DNA of 64,000 bases from Drosophila persimilis (Eukaryota; Arthropoda; Insecta; Diptera; Drosophilidae), in the NCBI RefSeq assembly GCF_003286085.1, contig NW_020825307.1, positions 310,001-374,000 on the forward strand, written 5' to 3'. Position 1 is the first letter of the stretch. The number at the start of each line of letters is the position of its first letter. Under the pieces are notes generated by a model. The model was not told where the DNA came from. It saw nothing but the letters and a program-made list of their open reading frames with translations, and did not search any database. Positions 24,020 to 34,505 of the stretch are shown here, one piece after another. Both the position numbers and the translations under genes were made by a program.

Positions 24020-25348
24020 ATGGTGAAAGTGGTTGGTCAAGACAAATCAAAACAACAATCGTGCGGCAGCAAAATGGCAGCAGACATAGTGTGTGACCTC
24101 TGTGCTGAAACTGTGAAAAGCAATCAGTTTGTATCTCATTACGAGAGATGCATGGGTCCCCGAAATGCCTTTGAGACTCTCATGAGCAATGGGACATCCA
24201 ACAAACACTCTGAGACTCCAAGCATTCTCTGCACAGTTTGCGGAGAGAGTTACCGTCCCACTCGGGAAATCCGGCATCTAATTTCTGAAGGGCATAAGAG
24301 TGCTGGAGCCGCTCAACTGAAGGACAATGAAAATGTTACTTTAATTTCAACGAGGTCGCGATTCGCATTGAAAACGTATCGCGTTCACTCCAATAAAGGC
24401 GACCAGATTGATTTAAAAGAGTTTTATAGTCAATGTAAGGAGGATATAGTACAAGTATTGCTCTGCTGTCTCAGTGAGTACGTAGCAGTAAAGCTGAATC
24501 TAAAAGTACTTGGACCCTACGTCAAGCAAACGGATGGCGACTCTGGAATACTGGAAACAAGGCAGCACTTCGTGACGGCCTACATGTCTGTATATGAAAG
24601 TGAACTGACGATCAACAAACTGGATCAAGCTGTCGAGCATTTAATAAATTTGAGCAGTAGCTTCCACGACAGAGATTTGGTTTGGGCAGTGCAGATTTTC
24701 AAGTATTTTGAGCTCACGATAATCAGGTTGGACAATGTACCTGGAAATGGACACGTTCGGGCACCACCAACAATAAAATCCCGAAATGCCATAATTAATG
24801 TTAAAAGTGCGGATGCTTTTTGTTTCAAATGGTGTGTCTTAGCATCTTTGGCCTATAGCAGACACCTAATCACTGCATTTAAGACATCAAAGCAAAAGGT
24901 ATTTGCCCGAAAGAAACTAAGCGACCCATGGTACTACATACTGGACATCAGCCGAGACATCATTTACTATGCAGGCCTTAGAGTCGATTTTTCAGGGATT
25001 GAGTTTCCAATAACACGCAAAGGAATCAAGCGCTTCGAACTGAACAATTCGGACTTCAGCGTCAATATATTTGAGGTGGATGCCACTGGCAAATTTGTGT
25101 TTGGCCCCACAGTACGCACAAGCGAGATTCGGAGCCGACACATTAACCTATTGGGCATAAATAATCAAAATAAACAGATTACCCACTATGCCCTTGTGAC
25201 GTGCATGAAGAAGTTGCTGTTTTCACAACATAGCAAATCGCATAATTCGGCATATTATTGCCAGTATTGTCTAAAATTGTATTATACCACAAATATACAC
25301 CATAGCCCTACGAAGTGTGGAGAAAATGCTGCTTCTAGCCGGAAATAA
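24020..25348 (+). CDS. Zinc-finger protein related to the N-terminal region of Polinton/adintovirus-type DNA polymerase B
   Basis: Intact intronless ORF of 442 aa. Three zinc-binding patterns are visible: C25-x2-C28...H40-x3-C44, C71-x2-C74...H86-x5-H92, and C414-x2-C417...H427/H428...C433. Residues about 115-400 resemble the non-catalytic N-terminal part of PolB-like proteins in Polinton/Maverick elements and adintoviruses: a motif DLKEFY, then RNAIINVKSADAFCFKW, IEFPITRKGIKRFELNN, FSVNIFEVD, and HYALVTCMKKLLFSQHSK just before the last zinc finger. The exonuclease and polymerase palm domains that normally follow are absent: a TAA comes directly after the third finger. An ATG at 24074 (MAADIVCDLC) is an alternative start. 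Codon use is more AT-rich than in neighbouring genes. No integrase, capsid or terminal repeats are seen nearby. Interpretation as a captured, possibly domesticated fragment is inference. Confidence 0.65.
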   Translation: MVKVVGQDKSKQQSCGSKMAADIVCDLCAETVKSNQFVSHYERCMGPRNAFETLMSNGTSNKHSETPSILCTVCGESYRPTREIRHLISEGHKSAGAAQLKDNENVTLISTRSRFALKTYRVHSNKGDQIDLKEFYSQCKEDIVQVLLCCLSEYVAVKLNLKVLGPYVKQTDGDSGILETRQHFVTAYMSVYESELTINKLDQAVEHLINLSSSFHDRDLVWAVQIFKYFELTIIRLDNVPGNGHVRAPPTIKSRNAIINVKSADAFCFKWCVLASLAYSRHLITAFKTSKQKVFARKKLSDPWYYILDISRDIIYYAGLRVDFSGIEFPITRKGIKRFELNNSDFSVNIFEVDATGKFVFGPTVRTSEIRSRHINLLGINNQNKQITHYALVTCMKKLLFSQHSKSHNSAYYCQYCLKLYYTTNIHHSPTKCGENAASSRK

Positions 25349-25400
25349 ATCCTGAAACTGTTCTAGCTATGAAATGGAAAGCAAATTCTGACATGACAAT

Positions 25401-25406
25401 AATAAA
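25401..25406 (+). terminator. Poly-A signal of the PolB-N-like gene
   Basis: AATAAAATAAAA lies 53 nt after the stop codon at 25348, suggesting the ORF belongs to a normal polyadenylated transcript. Confidence 0.5.
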
Positions 25407-26674
25407 ATAAAAACTACAGAAAACTTTAGACTATAACTTAACCATGACCGCTTTAAAATTAGATATAATTTAGATAATGCTAACAGTACATACATAGGTA
25501 CATAAATATTATAAATTTGCTTTATACATAAATTAATAAAAAAAAAAAAAAGTGGCGGTGGCGGTGGCGGTGGCCGAACACCAGAGCCGAAGACCCTGGG
25601 AACCCTATTGAAAACCGAAGATCCCAGCTTCCCATAGAGATATATATAATATATATATAATATATAATATAATATATGTTTATCCGGATAAGCGACCCAA
25701 GACTTTCACCTTCACTTTTCCGTGTCCGGGCGAACCAATCAGTCAGCTTTACCAGATTGGATGTTGCCGGAGCGGTGCATCGCGCCTGGTACTGGCAGCT
25801 GGTACTGTTATGCCGCAATCCCCTCCACTTACTGCGCCATATTCCACTCTTCCTTTCATATTAGCAGGGGCTTACCGAGGGCTTCATCCTTCTTGACTTC
25901 CGGTTCTTATGAGCGAGTGTGGCTCGCTCGTGTGACGGGGCCACGATGCCGTGCGCTCCTCGGGACACGTTTCCTGTCCCGCGAGGCTGATGCCTTTGGC
26001 CTGGGCGACCTTGCCGTTCGGCCACTGCAGTGGCTGTTTCTCCACCTTACCGCCGTAGCTTCTCGTCCTCTCTGGAGGTCCAAGGGATGTGCTCCTGGCT
26101 GGACTGTGGCAACCACTGGCTATCCCGCCGCGGGCCATAGCCATAAATCCGCTGAGTCGACAATGTGGTGTCCGCTGCAGCAAGGCCCAGTGATCGGCGG
26201 CGGAATAGTTGGTTCACGCCCGCGGGAAATAATATCAGCTACCATATATATACATATAAACCGTGAAATATCATTCGTCGGCGCCCCATTACTCATAGGA
26301 GAAAGGGTCAAGCAAGGCCTGGAGCGCTCTCTTCTGGCTTTTCAACAACATTTTAAGAGAGCCTCAACATAAATGGTAGGGTCCGTGGTAGTCGTGCTAC
26401 TAATTACATATTGGATAGGTGGGATTAGTGGGATATATGGGTTAATAGTAGCCTGAAATGAGCAGGAAACACCAAAACAAGCTGGCGTGTATATCTTACG
26501 TCCAATCCAATCCAATCCGATCAGATCTGGCCATTCGAAAGCTGTCGCTGGACGCCCGACTCGGTTGCAACACACATTTTTAGCCTAGGAACACTCCATA
26601 GAACACTCTCTCGTAGCACATTGGGGAGACCAAATCACACTCAAAAACTAGTTTACATAGAAGCTACAGCTACA
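25407..26674. other. Intergenic DNA before the coiled-coil gene
   Basis: Contains a (GGCGGT)n run at about 25554-25573, an AT-only stretch (25639-25680) and the GC-rich fragment described separately. No intact gene is supported. Confidence 0.4.
25862..26183 (-). pseudogene. Decayed coding-like fragment with a SANT/Myb-like stretch
   Basis: A GC-rich island in AT-rich DNA. On the minus strand one frame reads RIYGYGPRRDSQWLPQSSQE followed by HIPWTSREDEKLRR, which resembles the start of a Myb/SANT repeat, then hits TAA. The next segment (KVEKQPLQWPNGKVAQAKG ... EERTASWPRH) continues in another frame, and the end (EPEVKKDEALGKPLLI, then TGA) is back in the first. Frame jumps plus coding-like codon use suggest a frameshifted pseudogene or misassembled exon. 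The Myb/SANT identity is tentative. Confidence 0.3.
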
Positions 26675-28162
26675 ATGCTGCCAGCCATCAAAGGCGATAA
26701 ATGGCAGCAGCAGCGACGCAGCCGGTATGGGGCATGGGACGACCCTGGCGTCTCGATGTTTGCGGTCGTCGGCCAGGAGCCCCTCGACAATATGCTGACC
26801 ATGATGACGCCGCTGCCGCTCGGGACCAGCGACCTTGACAAGGAGGCCTATCCAATGATTCACAAGACGTCGGATGCCGACGACGCGGTCTTTCGCACTG
26901 TCAAGTTCCAGGTGGAGCAACTGGCACTCAATCGCACATTGCAGATGCGTCCGAAGGAGGAGCAGAAGCGCATTGACACCGAAATCATACGGGCCCTTGT
27001 GAAAGAGCGCAGAAGCGAGATGGTCGCGGCCAGTCGGCGCATACAGCTCCAGCGGAACGTGCCCGAGCTGCGCGACCTGCAGCTGGAGATAAACGTGGCC
27101 AAGACGGCCCTGAGCGTCAGGAAGAGCATGCTCTCGGATCAGAAGCAGAGGTGCCTCAACAAAAAGGCTGAGCTGGACGAGGCCCGTGCCCATCAGAAGC
27201 AGCTGGAACTGCAGCTGGGCAAGGAGAAGTTGGTGGCGGAAAAGAAGACCAAAGCCTTCCGTGAAGCACTGATGAGCCAGCTTGCGGAGACAACCAAGAA
27301 TCGCCTCCAGGAGCAGCAAGAAACCCAGGCAAGGGAGCGACGGGAGCTACTCGAGTTACAGAAGAACTACGCTCTAGAGCAGTCGCAGGAGGCTGAGAAA
27401 TTGGCGCTGCGGCGCAAAGAGCTCCAAGAATCCCTGAAGAAGACCACCGCCCAGAAGCAAGCCGCCCTCGAAATCGAGGCAAGAAAGAATGTGGGCCGCC
27501 CCCAGCGTGGGATCCTCGACTCGTTCGGCCCGAGAACGGCCGCGTTCGTGGCCAAGGACATGAAGCGCCGCGCGGACGAGATCCAGGCCAGAGAGATCAA
27601 CAGCGCCCGGCTGGGCGCTGAACTCAGTCAGATCCGACGCGATCGGGAGACGAATGACGAGCTGTTCATCGACCTGCTCGAGCGCGAGTACCATGCCAAG
27701 GACAGCAAGAAGTTCTTGGAGAAGATTGCGGCCCAGCAGGCCGCGAGCTATGCGAACCGCGAGCAGGTGTGTCTGCAGCGCACAGCAGCCAAGTACTTCC
27801 GGGAGCAATGGGCTGCCATCGGGAACAACATCCCACGCGACTCGACCTCCTTTGGCGAGCGTCAGCACCGCCTGAACACCGGCCGCAACGCAATGATGCA
27901 CGAGAAGAATATGCAGTGCCACCATGAAATGGTTGAGCTGGCCATTGCCAACAAGCACCGCCGTAAGGCCGACGCCGAGGCGACTTGTGGCATTACCTCG
28001 GCATTGGCCCAGCTCCAGAACGCAGAGGATCTTGCCGTGAAGGAGGAGCGACTCCGTATGCTCCGCAGCGAGCCCCGGGAGGTGCTCAACGCCATTCGAC
28101 CCTTCGCCCTCACCGCCAGCGAGCACACGGTCCTCAATCTGGAAACCAGCAAACGTATCTGA
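26675..28162 (+). CDS. Charged coiled-coil protein, possibly axonemal/sperm
   Basis: Intronless ORF of 495 aa ending TGA. The frame is open from a TTG at 26621, but the first ATG is at 26675 (MLPAIKGDKWQQQRRS), taken as the start. An N-terminal globular region of about 70 residues is followed by a long helical region rich in Glu, Lys, Arg, Gln and Ala (for example LRRKELQESLKKTTAQKQAA), with heptad-like spacing to about residue 260 and a second helical part to the C-terminus. No catalytic motif, membrane segment or signal peptide is seen. The composition recalls trichohyalin-plectin-homology proteins such as MNS1/CFAP53 of cilia and sperm tails, but I cannot confirm the family. The lack of introns would suit a testis-expressed gene (inference). 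Long antisense frames here are codon-bias shadows. Confidence 0.8.
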   Translation: MLPAIKGDKWQQQRRSRYGAWDDPGVSMFAVVGQEPLDNMLTMMTPLPLGTSDLDKEAYPMIHKTSDADDAVFRTVKFQVEQLALNRTLQMRPKEEQKRIDTEIIRALVKERRSEMVAASRRIQLQRNVPELRDLQLEINVAKTALSVRKSMLSDQKQRCLNKKAELDEARAHQKQLELQLGKEKLVAEKKTKAFREALMSQLAETTKNRLQEQQETQARERRELLELQKNYALEQSQEAEKLALRRKELQESLKKTTAQKQAALEIEARKNVGRPQRGILDSFGPRTAAFVAKDMKRRADEIQAREINSARLGAELSQIRRDRETNDELFIDLLEREYHAKDSKKFLEKIAAQQAASYANREQVCLQRTAAKYFREQWAAIGNNIPRDSTSFGERQHRLNTGRNAMMHEKNMQCHHEMVELAIANKHRRKADAEATCGITSALAQLQNAEDLAVKEERLRMLRSEPREVLNAIRPFALTASEHTVLNLETSKRI

Positions 28163-28222
28163 TTTACACATTCTGCATATTACCCATTCAATGCCAACGT
28201 ATGCTAAGGCCCAACGAAATCT

Positions 28223-28228
28223 ATTAAA
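28223..28228 (+). terminator. Poly-A signal of the coiled-coil gene
   Basis: ATTAAA about 60 nt after the stop codon, a common variant signal. Confidence 0.4.
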
Positions 28229-29325
28229 GAAGTTCCTTTCTTCCCCCTTAGGGAATTCAATAATTTATGTTATATTTCAGTTAGCTCTCCACCTATTCCT
28301 TGCCATTTCAGGATCTATGAGTCTTGAAAACACAGTGAGAACAGAGCATCGCAGGGAAATGCTGATGCGGCCAGGGCCGCGGCTCTTCTCTTATAGCCGA
28401 TACTCAGTCAAGTTATTCCATATATTTTAAACCTTCCAATCCATTTCGGAAACGGAAACACTTGCTCCTCCGATTTCGGTTTGGCTTTGTTCAGTTTTTC
28501 TTGTTTATTCATCGATTGATTCGCTTAACAACTACATCATAGTATACTAGTATACATCTCGATTCAGATATGGTTGTGTCCTATTATAAGAGGGTCCTTA
28601 GAAGGTCTCCTTGCAGAGTTGGGTTGGGGGCTTAGGTATAGGTAGACGGGTTAGCTTTAGCCACAGCTCCTCTCGCGCTGCTTTTACCTCCAAGAAGACT
28701 TGTCTTAGCAATCAGTTCCTATTCGCGATCCACGATCCTTGACAGCTTACAGACTAATAAATGCATTTCGCCTCCGGTACGTTTTCAACTTGTTCCAAAG
28801 TTTTGGTTTCGGTTTTGTTTTGGTTTTTTTTTTTAGTTTTAGTTTTTTTTTAGTTGGTAAAATTTGAATTGATTTCGATGCTGCTTGGAAGTAAAAGCGC
28901 AAAAAGTTGATCCAAAGCCTCAAAAAACAAGCAAAAATTATAAAACAAAAAGCACTCACTCACATAACAAGAGATTAGAGAACAGAGTGAAAAAAAAGGT
29001 TCTATAAATACCATTCAACCGGTTGGAATATGTACAATAAACAAATTAAATGGAAATCTATTCCATAATATAAATAAATAAATATACAACTAAATGCAAC
29101 TTAATCGAATGACATATAGACATCTATATAGCGACCCTCAACTTATCTATAGGGATCTATTTATAGTATACAATAGGCGGATAAATGCACGCAGCGCAAC
29201 AAACGAAACAAAATTCGAGCACCCACAGAACACACGCACACTATCTTCAACTAAATCCTACTAATACACAGTATAGGGGAAGGGGATAAGGATAGGGGGA
29301 AAGGATCAAAGGACAGCTAAAGTGC
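28229..29325. other. Convergent intergenic region / likely Bcat 3' UTR
   Basis: No gene seen. On the minus strand an AATAAA (TTTATT at 28504-28509) could end a Bcat 3' UTR of about 0.8 kb. T-rich tracts at 28800-28860. Confidence 0.4.
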
Positions 29326-31119
29326 TTAGTCAATCACCATCGACCAGGGATGATCCACCCTGCCGTACTGGATGTCGGTTAGCGTCTCGCGGATCAGCTC
29401 GTGGACAGGCTTCTCCTGCTCCATGGTGGGGACATAGAGGTCCTGGCCAAGGTAGTTGATTCGATTGACGGGACTAACAACGCACGCAGTGCCCGCACCG
29501 AACAGCTCCAGCAACTGAAAGCACAAGGATCGAAGAAAAACTCAATTAGAACAGAAGTCAGGGCCAATGCAATCATCAGTTCGCTTACCCTTCCTTGGTT
29601 GAGCAGCTCACAGACCATGGGCATGGTGATATTGGCTTCGCGCACCTTAAACTTGCCCCACTGGCGGGTCATGTTCAGGATGGAGTCGCGTGTAATGCCC
29701 GGCAGGATCAGGCCACTCAGTGGCGGCGTTATCAGTTCTTGTTCTGAAATGGAAATGGAAACGGAAATGAAAACCAAATTTATGGTATGCTAGTGCCACT
29801 CGCTACTCACCTCCTTGATCGTTCACGTAGAACATGAAGATGTTCATGGTGCCCACCTCCGTCAGCTGGTGATCTTCACCGTACAGCCAGAGCACCTGCT
29901 GGAGGCCCCGTGCAGCCGCCTCCTTCTGCACATTGATGGTGGGAGCATAGTTGGAGCCCATCTTGCGATTACCGACGCCGCCGGGCCAGGCGCGTGTATA
30001 GGCGGGATCGGCCAGCAGGGAGACGGCACCCGAGGAGCCAGTCTTAAAGTAGCTGCCCACCGGACTGAGAATGGCGTAGAGCAGGGCCGAGTCTGAGGAC
30101 GCCACACCCAACGTGGGCTGAGCGAGGATCATCAGAGATTAGTTGACTAGATCAGGGATCAGGGACCAGGGATCAGGAATACTCACATCGATGCCAATGA
30201 GGGTAGGGCGGATGTACAGGCTGGCGGTGTCCGTGTGCGGCACCCACTCAGAGTCGATGGTTAGCAGGCGGGACAGGCACTGAACGAACTCCTTACCTTC
30301 GAAGGTGGGAAGGCCGGAGCGCTGGGCGGCCAGGTTCATGCGGGCCATGTTCATGTCCGGACGGAAGATGCGGATCTTTCCATCGACCCCCCGGTACGCC
30401 TTCATGCCCTCGAAGAGCTGCAACGAATCGATCGATCAGTCAGTCGCCTGATAAGACACCATTTGGCAACAGCCAGCAGCCGCTACAGCGATCGGATGAG
30501 ATGAGATGAGATGGTATGCCGATGACGATGGTGATGGCAATGACTCGACATCAGCATATATCACACGTGTCGTAGCGTGCCGTCTGCCTTGTCTACAGTT
30601 ACTGCTGGGTCATCCAAAGATTACGATACGGATGGTTGATGGTGTGTGGCGGGTGGCGGGTGATCGGGTGAACGAAGGGTGAGTGGCAGAGCTGAGCCTG
30701 GAGTGGAGAGCGGTTGAGCTTACCTCTACGGCGTAGTGCAGGACCTTGGCAGCGGGATGCATGACCAGGTTCTCCAGCGGCGTGATCTCTGGCTTTTGCC
30801 AGCCGCCTAGGCTCTTGTGGTAGTAGATCTTCAGCATGTGGTCGGTGAAGAGGCGGCCAAAGCCAAGCTCCTCGTCGTTGTCCGGCTTCGGCTGTAGCTG
30901 TTGGGGCGTGGCCAGGCGCACCGTCAACTGTGAGGCCTTGAATAGATGGCCCAGATCCTTGTCGTGCTTGACGGGCTCCGGGGCATGTGTGTACTGTGTG
31001 TTCACCGAGGCGGTGATCTCAAAGTCCACCGAGGACTTTTGCAGCTGCTGGGCCGCCTGGGCTGCCTTCAGCGACTGGTTGCTGCACAGGCGAATGGACT
31101 GGGCGATGAACTTGATCAT
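29326..31119 (-). CDS. Bcat: Branched-chain amino acid aminotransferase (mitochondrial)
   Basis: PLP-dependent fold-type IV enzyme that reversibly transaminates Leu, Ile and Val with 2-oxoglutarate, the first step of branched-chain amino acid breakdown. Coding exons on the minus strand: 31119-30724, 30417-30187, 30117-29811, 29743-29589 and 29514-29326, giving 425 aa with matching phases. The N-terminus [16 protein letters not shown] is basic and amphipathic, fitting a mitochondrial presequence. Family landmarks are [10 protein letters not shown], the PLP lysine Lys261 in [47 protein letters not shown] and [12 protein letters not shown]. The vertebrate redox CxxC is CVVS here. A good splice acceptor (TTTTCATTGCAG) just 5' of 31143 implies a non-coding first exon further right. 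In my recollection this matches fly CG1673. Confidence 0.95.
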
Positions 31120-31830
31120 TCGATGCTGGTTGCGGAAGATGTCCTGCAATGAAAAGAACGTATACGGCACACGGTCAGAATGTACGCTCCACCAAGTTGA
31201 GTGACTCTAAAGAGTTCATGATTGTATGCTAATTTTGGTCTAAACCCAAAATTCGATTTCCGAAACATCAAATCAATTTGCACTCTAATTAAAATCCACT
31301 TTCGATTTGCATGACAGTCCGTCGCCGTTCACCCAGAGGAGTGGGAATGGGAAGGGAATGGGAATGGGAATGGGCTTCAGCAGGAGCCTTACCCGTCTAA
31401 ATTCTGGGTCAGATCTGGGTCGCTAATCAGCAGAGTTCGGCGGAGACTTGTTTTGCTGATGCCTGCCCTGCGCTAAGCTGATCTTAAAGCTGATGAAATA
31501 CCCCAAACTATAGACTAAGCCTTAGCCCCAGTCAATGTTAAAACTAGTCCAAAACTGCCATCATATGTCGCTGACATTGCATCAGCCGAAATATTTGTAC
31601 AAAACAACAACGACTCGTTAGTATGTATGTATAAACATAAAAAATAGAGTTCAAAAACTGGTCGACTAAATGTCTGCCAGATCCGAGCTTATCTCTCCCT
31701 CCGCCACCAGCCGTAGCCTACGATCTAGCGCCATAGATTACGAGTACGCCCGAGAGGGCAGTAGATAACATGTCTCCATAAATTCCCAAAATAAAACATA
31801 ATGTGTTCTATTTTTAATGGATCAGAGAGT

Positions 31831-31872
31831 GGGCACTGGGCACTGGGCACTGGGCACTGGGCACTGGGCACT
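31831..31872 (+). repeat. Six tandem copies of GGGCACT
   Basis: Perfect 7-bp unit repeated six times upstream of Bcat. Confidence 0.95.
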
Positions 31873-34454
31873 GCTTCTCTCCAAATGCTCGCACAATAGC
31901 TGATGAATCAATCAGTATTAATGACTGGAAATACTATCTACTGGGTTTAACAGGATTTAATGAAGTGGACTCCAGTACGAATACGTTTCACCATTTTTTT
32001 AATGGATTGTCTCCAGATTCTTCGAGAAATTCGATGGAAGACAATCATTTTAAATAATTGCCAGTACAATGTTCTCCCATTTCGGCTAGAAGACTTCCAG
32101 TTCATTCACTTTAAAGATTTAAAGTGTTTCTGGATGAGTTTGCTGTTGTTGCTTTGGACATTGATAAACAGCGTCGTGATTTCCATTTAGTAATACAGAT
32201 ACAGGCAAATACAGATTTTGAGACTGTTGCCAACTTATTAAAAATTGTTTAATTAGGCTGCGCGAAGGGAAACATAATTTATGACCTGTCTGAATTTAGA
32301 TAGGAATATTAATAGATTTAGATGAGACGTCGATTGGGGCTGGAGAGTTCGATTTCGCGGATGGTAGCATAATGTCTTGGAATTCGATTTCGACTGGATT
32401 TCTTTTATACATAAATCGGTTCAAGTTTGGACGGAGCTCGCTTAGATATTTGACGGTATTTCTATTGATTTGCGGTGTAGGCTATTCAACAGGGTACAAA
32501 CCTTTGCGTTTATTGCCATTTTGGTAGTCATGTTGCTGCCTATAAACTTTCTTTCCCGTTTTCTCCGATCTCGCAGACTCTCTTCGGTTCTTCTCTTCGC
32601 TTCCCGCTCTTTTGGCAAAGTGTCTTTCGGTGTTTGGGTTTGCTTAAACGTTCACGTTCTCGTTCTCACTTGGGCCTGGGCCTGTCCTTTGCACTTTGTC
32701 TCACTTGAATTGATTTATTGTTTCGCGTTCAGGGAATTGCACTCTACCGCACTCGAACACAGCAAAAAAAACACTGATATATCATAAAGTTTAAATATTT
32801 AATTGGGTTTCGATTTGCTTCTGCTTTGCTTCTCTTCAGGTATCAGGTATTCTTCTCGCACATGTGTGTCTGAACGAGTCGCTGCACGAAATGAGCTGCT
32901 GTCGCGTTGCGCTCCTCTATCTATAGCCGCCGCGGCGGTGGTCAGCACTTGGGTGTGTGTGTGTGAGCAGGTCGTACGATTATCAGAGAATCGGAAGAAT
33001 TGCTTTCGAAGAGACGGCGCTCGGCGGCAGAGCGCCCTGTTTACCGTTGAAACCTAGCCGCAGATTAAGAGAATTTGCGCAGAAAGCGCGAAAGAGAGGC
33101 AGCCAATACACTGTACACTGCACTCCCAAAGTCGAATAAAATCAGTTCGGTTTTCAAAGCGCTCCTCCTCCTCCTTTGGCACAGCAAAGTTTTCACGAGT
33201 GGCCAATTTTCGTGTTGGTCAGTGTAGCCCACAAGACACACAGCACAGCATATCAAATCGAATGTTTTTACTCCCTCTCTCGCTCTGGCTCTCGCGTCGG
33301 CTCCCGTACGACTCGTGTTTTTGAAAACACGATTGACGGCCCCCTTGGTGGGGGGTCAGTAACAGTACCCCCCATGGGCTGTACGTACTTATTTGGACGC
33401 ACCAATCCGACGACGATCTTTGGTAGGCAACGATATTTTTTTTTCTTTCATGTTTTTTCAGCGATTTTTTTTTTGCTTTTTACTTTTTGTTGCTTTTTGG
33501 GACTCGGCGCAGAAACCAATTTCAGGCCATTATTTTCAGCTGATTTTGGGTGACATATTTGTTCGAGTTGAATTTTGGGCGGCTTCTGGTAGTCTCTTCT
33601 AGTTTCTAGTTTCTCTAGTTCTTTCTTTGTTTACTCGGTTTGGTGCCCGTGTACTTTTCCATTAAATGTGAGAACATAAATAAATAAGTACTATATGCCC
33701 AGGTACATACGATATGTATGTACATATGTACATACATATGTGTATACTTGTGGAAATATCCGTTTTTTTCCTACATATGTATGTTCCATGGGGGTTTTTC
33801 CAGTAAAACACATACATAGATAATGCTCCGCCAGTAATGAAATCGTTCATTAAGTTCAGTTTCTTTACTGCTACCACTATCTGCGCCCGTTTGCCCTAGG
33901 AAAGCTACGGAAATGATCGAGATCGTGGTGGTATGGAAAATCGCTGTCTAAATGACGCACACATGTTATCGCCTCTTCCTCTCCTACTACCTGGCTAAGG
34001 AGCAGCTCCGTTTTTTTTTCTTTTTTTTTGTCGCGTTTCTCCTTTTATTGTGCGAAAAAAATTATTTTGGGAAATATATGAAGGAAAATTGTTTTTCCAC
34101 TCAGCCGAACAACATGATGTGCACATTTCGCTTTGTTTTTTGTATTTGTAGTTTCCCAAACTGATAAGGCACGTTCGTTCCCCGTTTTGTGTTGTTTTCC
34201 AAGCAACAGATTGTGCAAAAAACACACTCGTGAAAGGTTACATATGTACATACCTAGAGCAGACACCAATTTGAATCCTGGCTGATGCAATATCTAAATC
34301 GAGAACATCATGATCATAGCTTTTATGCTGCCCACTGCCATGTGCTTTGGGTGTAACTTAAGAGAGCAGAGAGCATAGCTTACAGCAGTGCGCTAAGAGC
34401 AAGCATTACATGGCGCTCTCTGTACGTGTCTCTTTCTGTGTTTGTTTCTCTTTG

Positions 34455-34505
34455 GCTGCTGCGCTGCTGCTGCGCTGCTGCTGCGCTGCTGCTGCTGCTG
34501 CTGCT
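34455..34505. repeat. CTG-rich triplet repeat
   Basis: GCTGCTGCGCTGCTGCT-type triplets ending in an uninterrupted CTG run; not inside a supported gene. Confidence 0.85.

Noticed and set aside
25722..26372. 216-codon plus-strand frame over the GC-rich island
   Set aside because: The start is not an ATG in good context, no family resemblance, and the coding-like codon pattern is on the minus strand.
27374..28171. 265-codon frame antisense to the coiled-coil gene
   Set aside because: Arises from codon bias of the sense strand; no motif, starts outside a plausible promoter.
34255..34290. TTTGAATCC resembling a tRNA T-loop
   Set aside because: No pairing acceptor, D or anticodon stems in the surrounding 80 nt.
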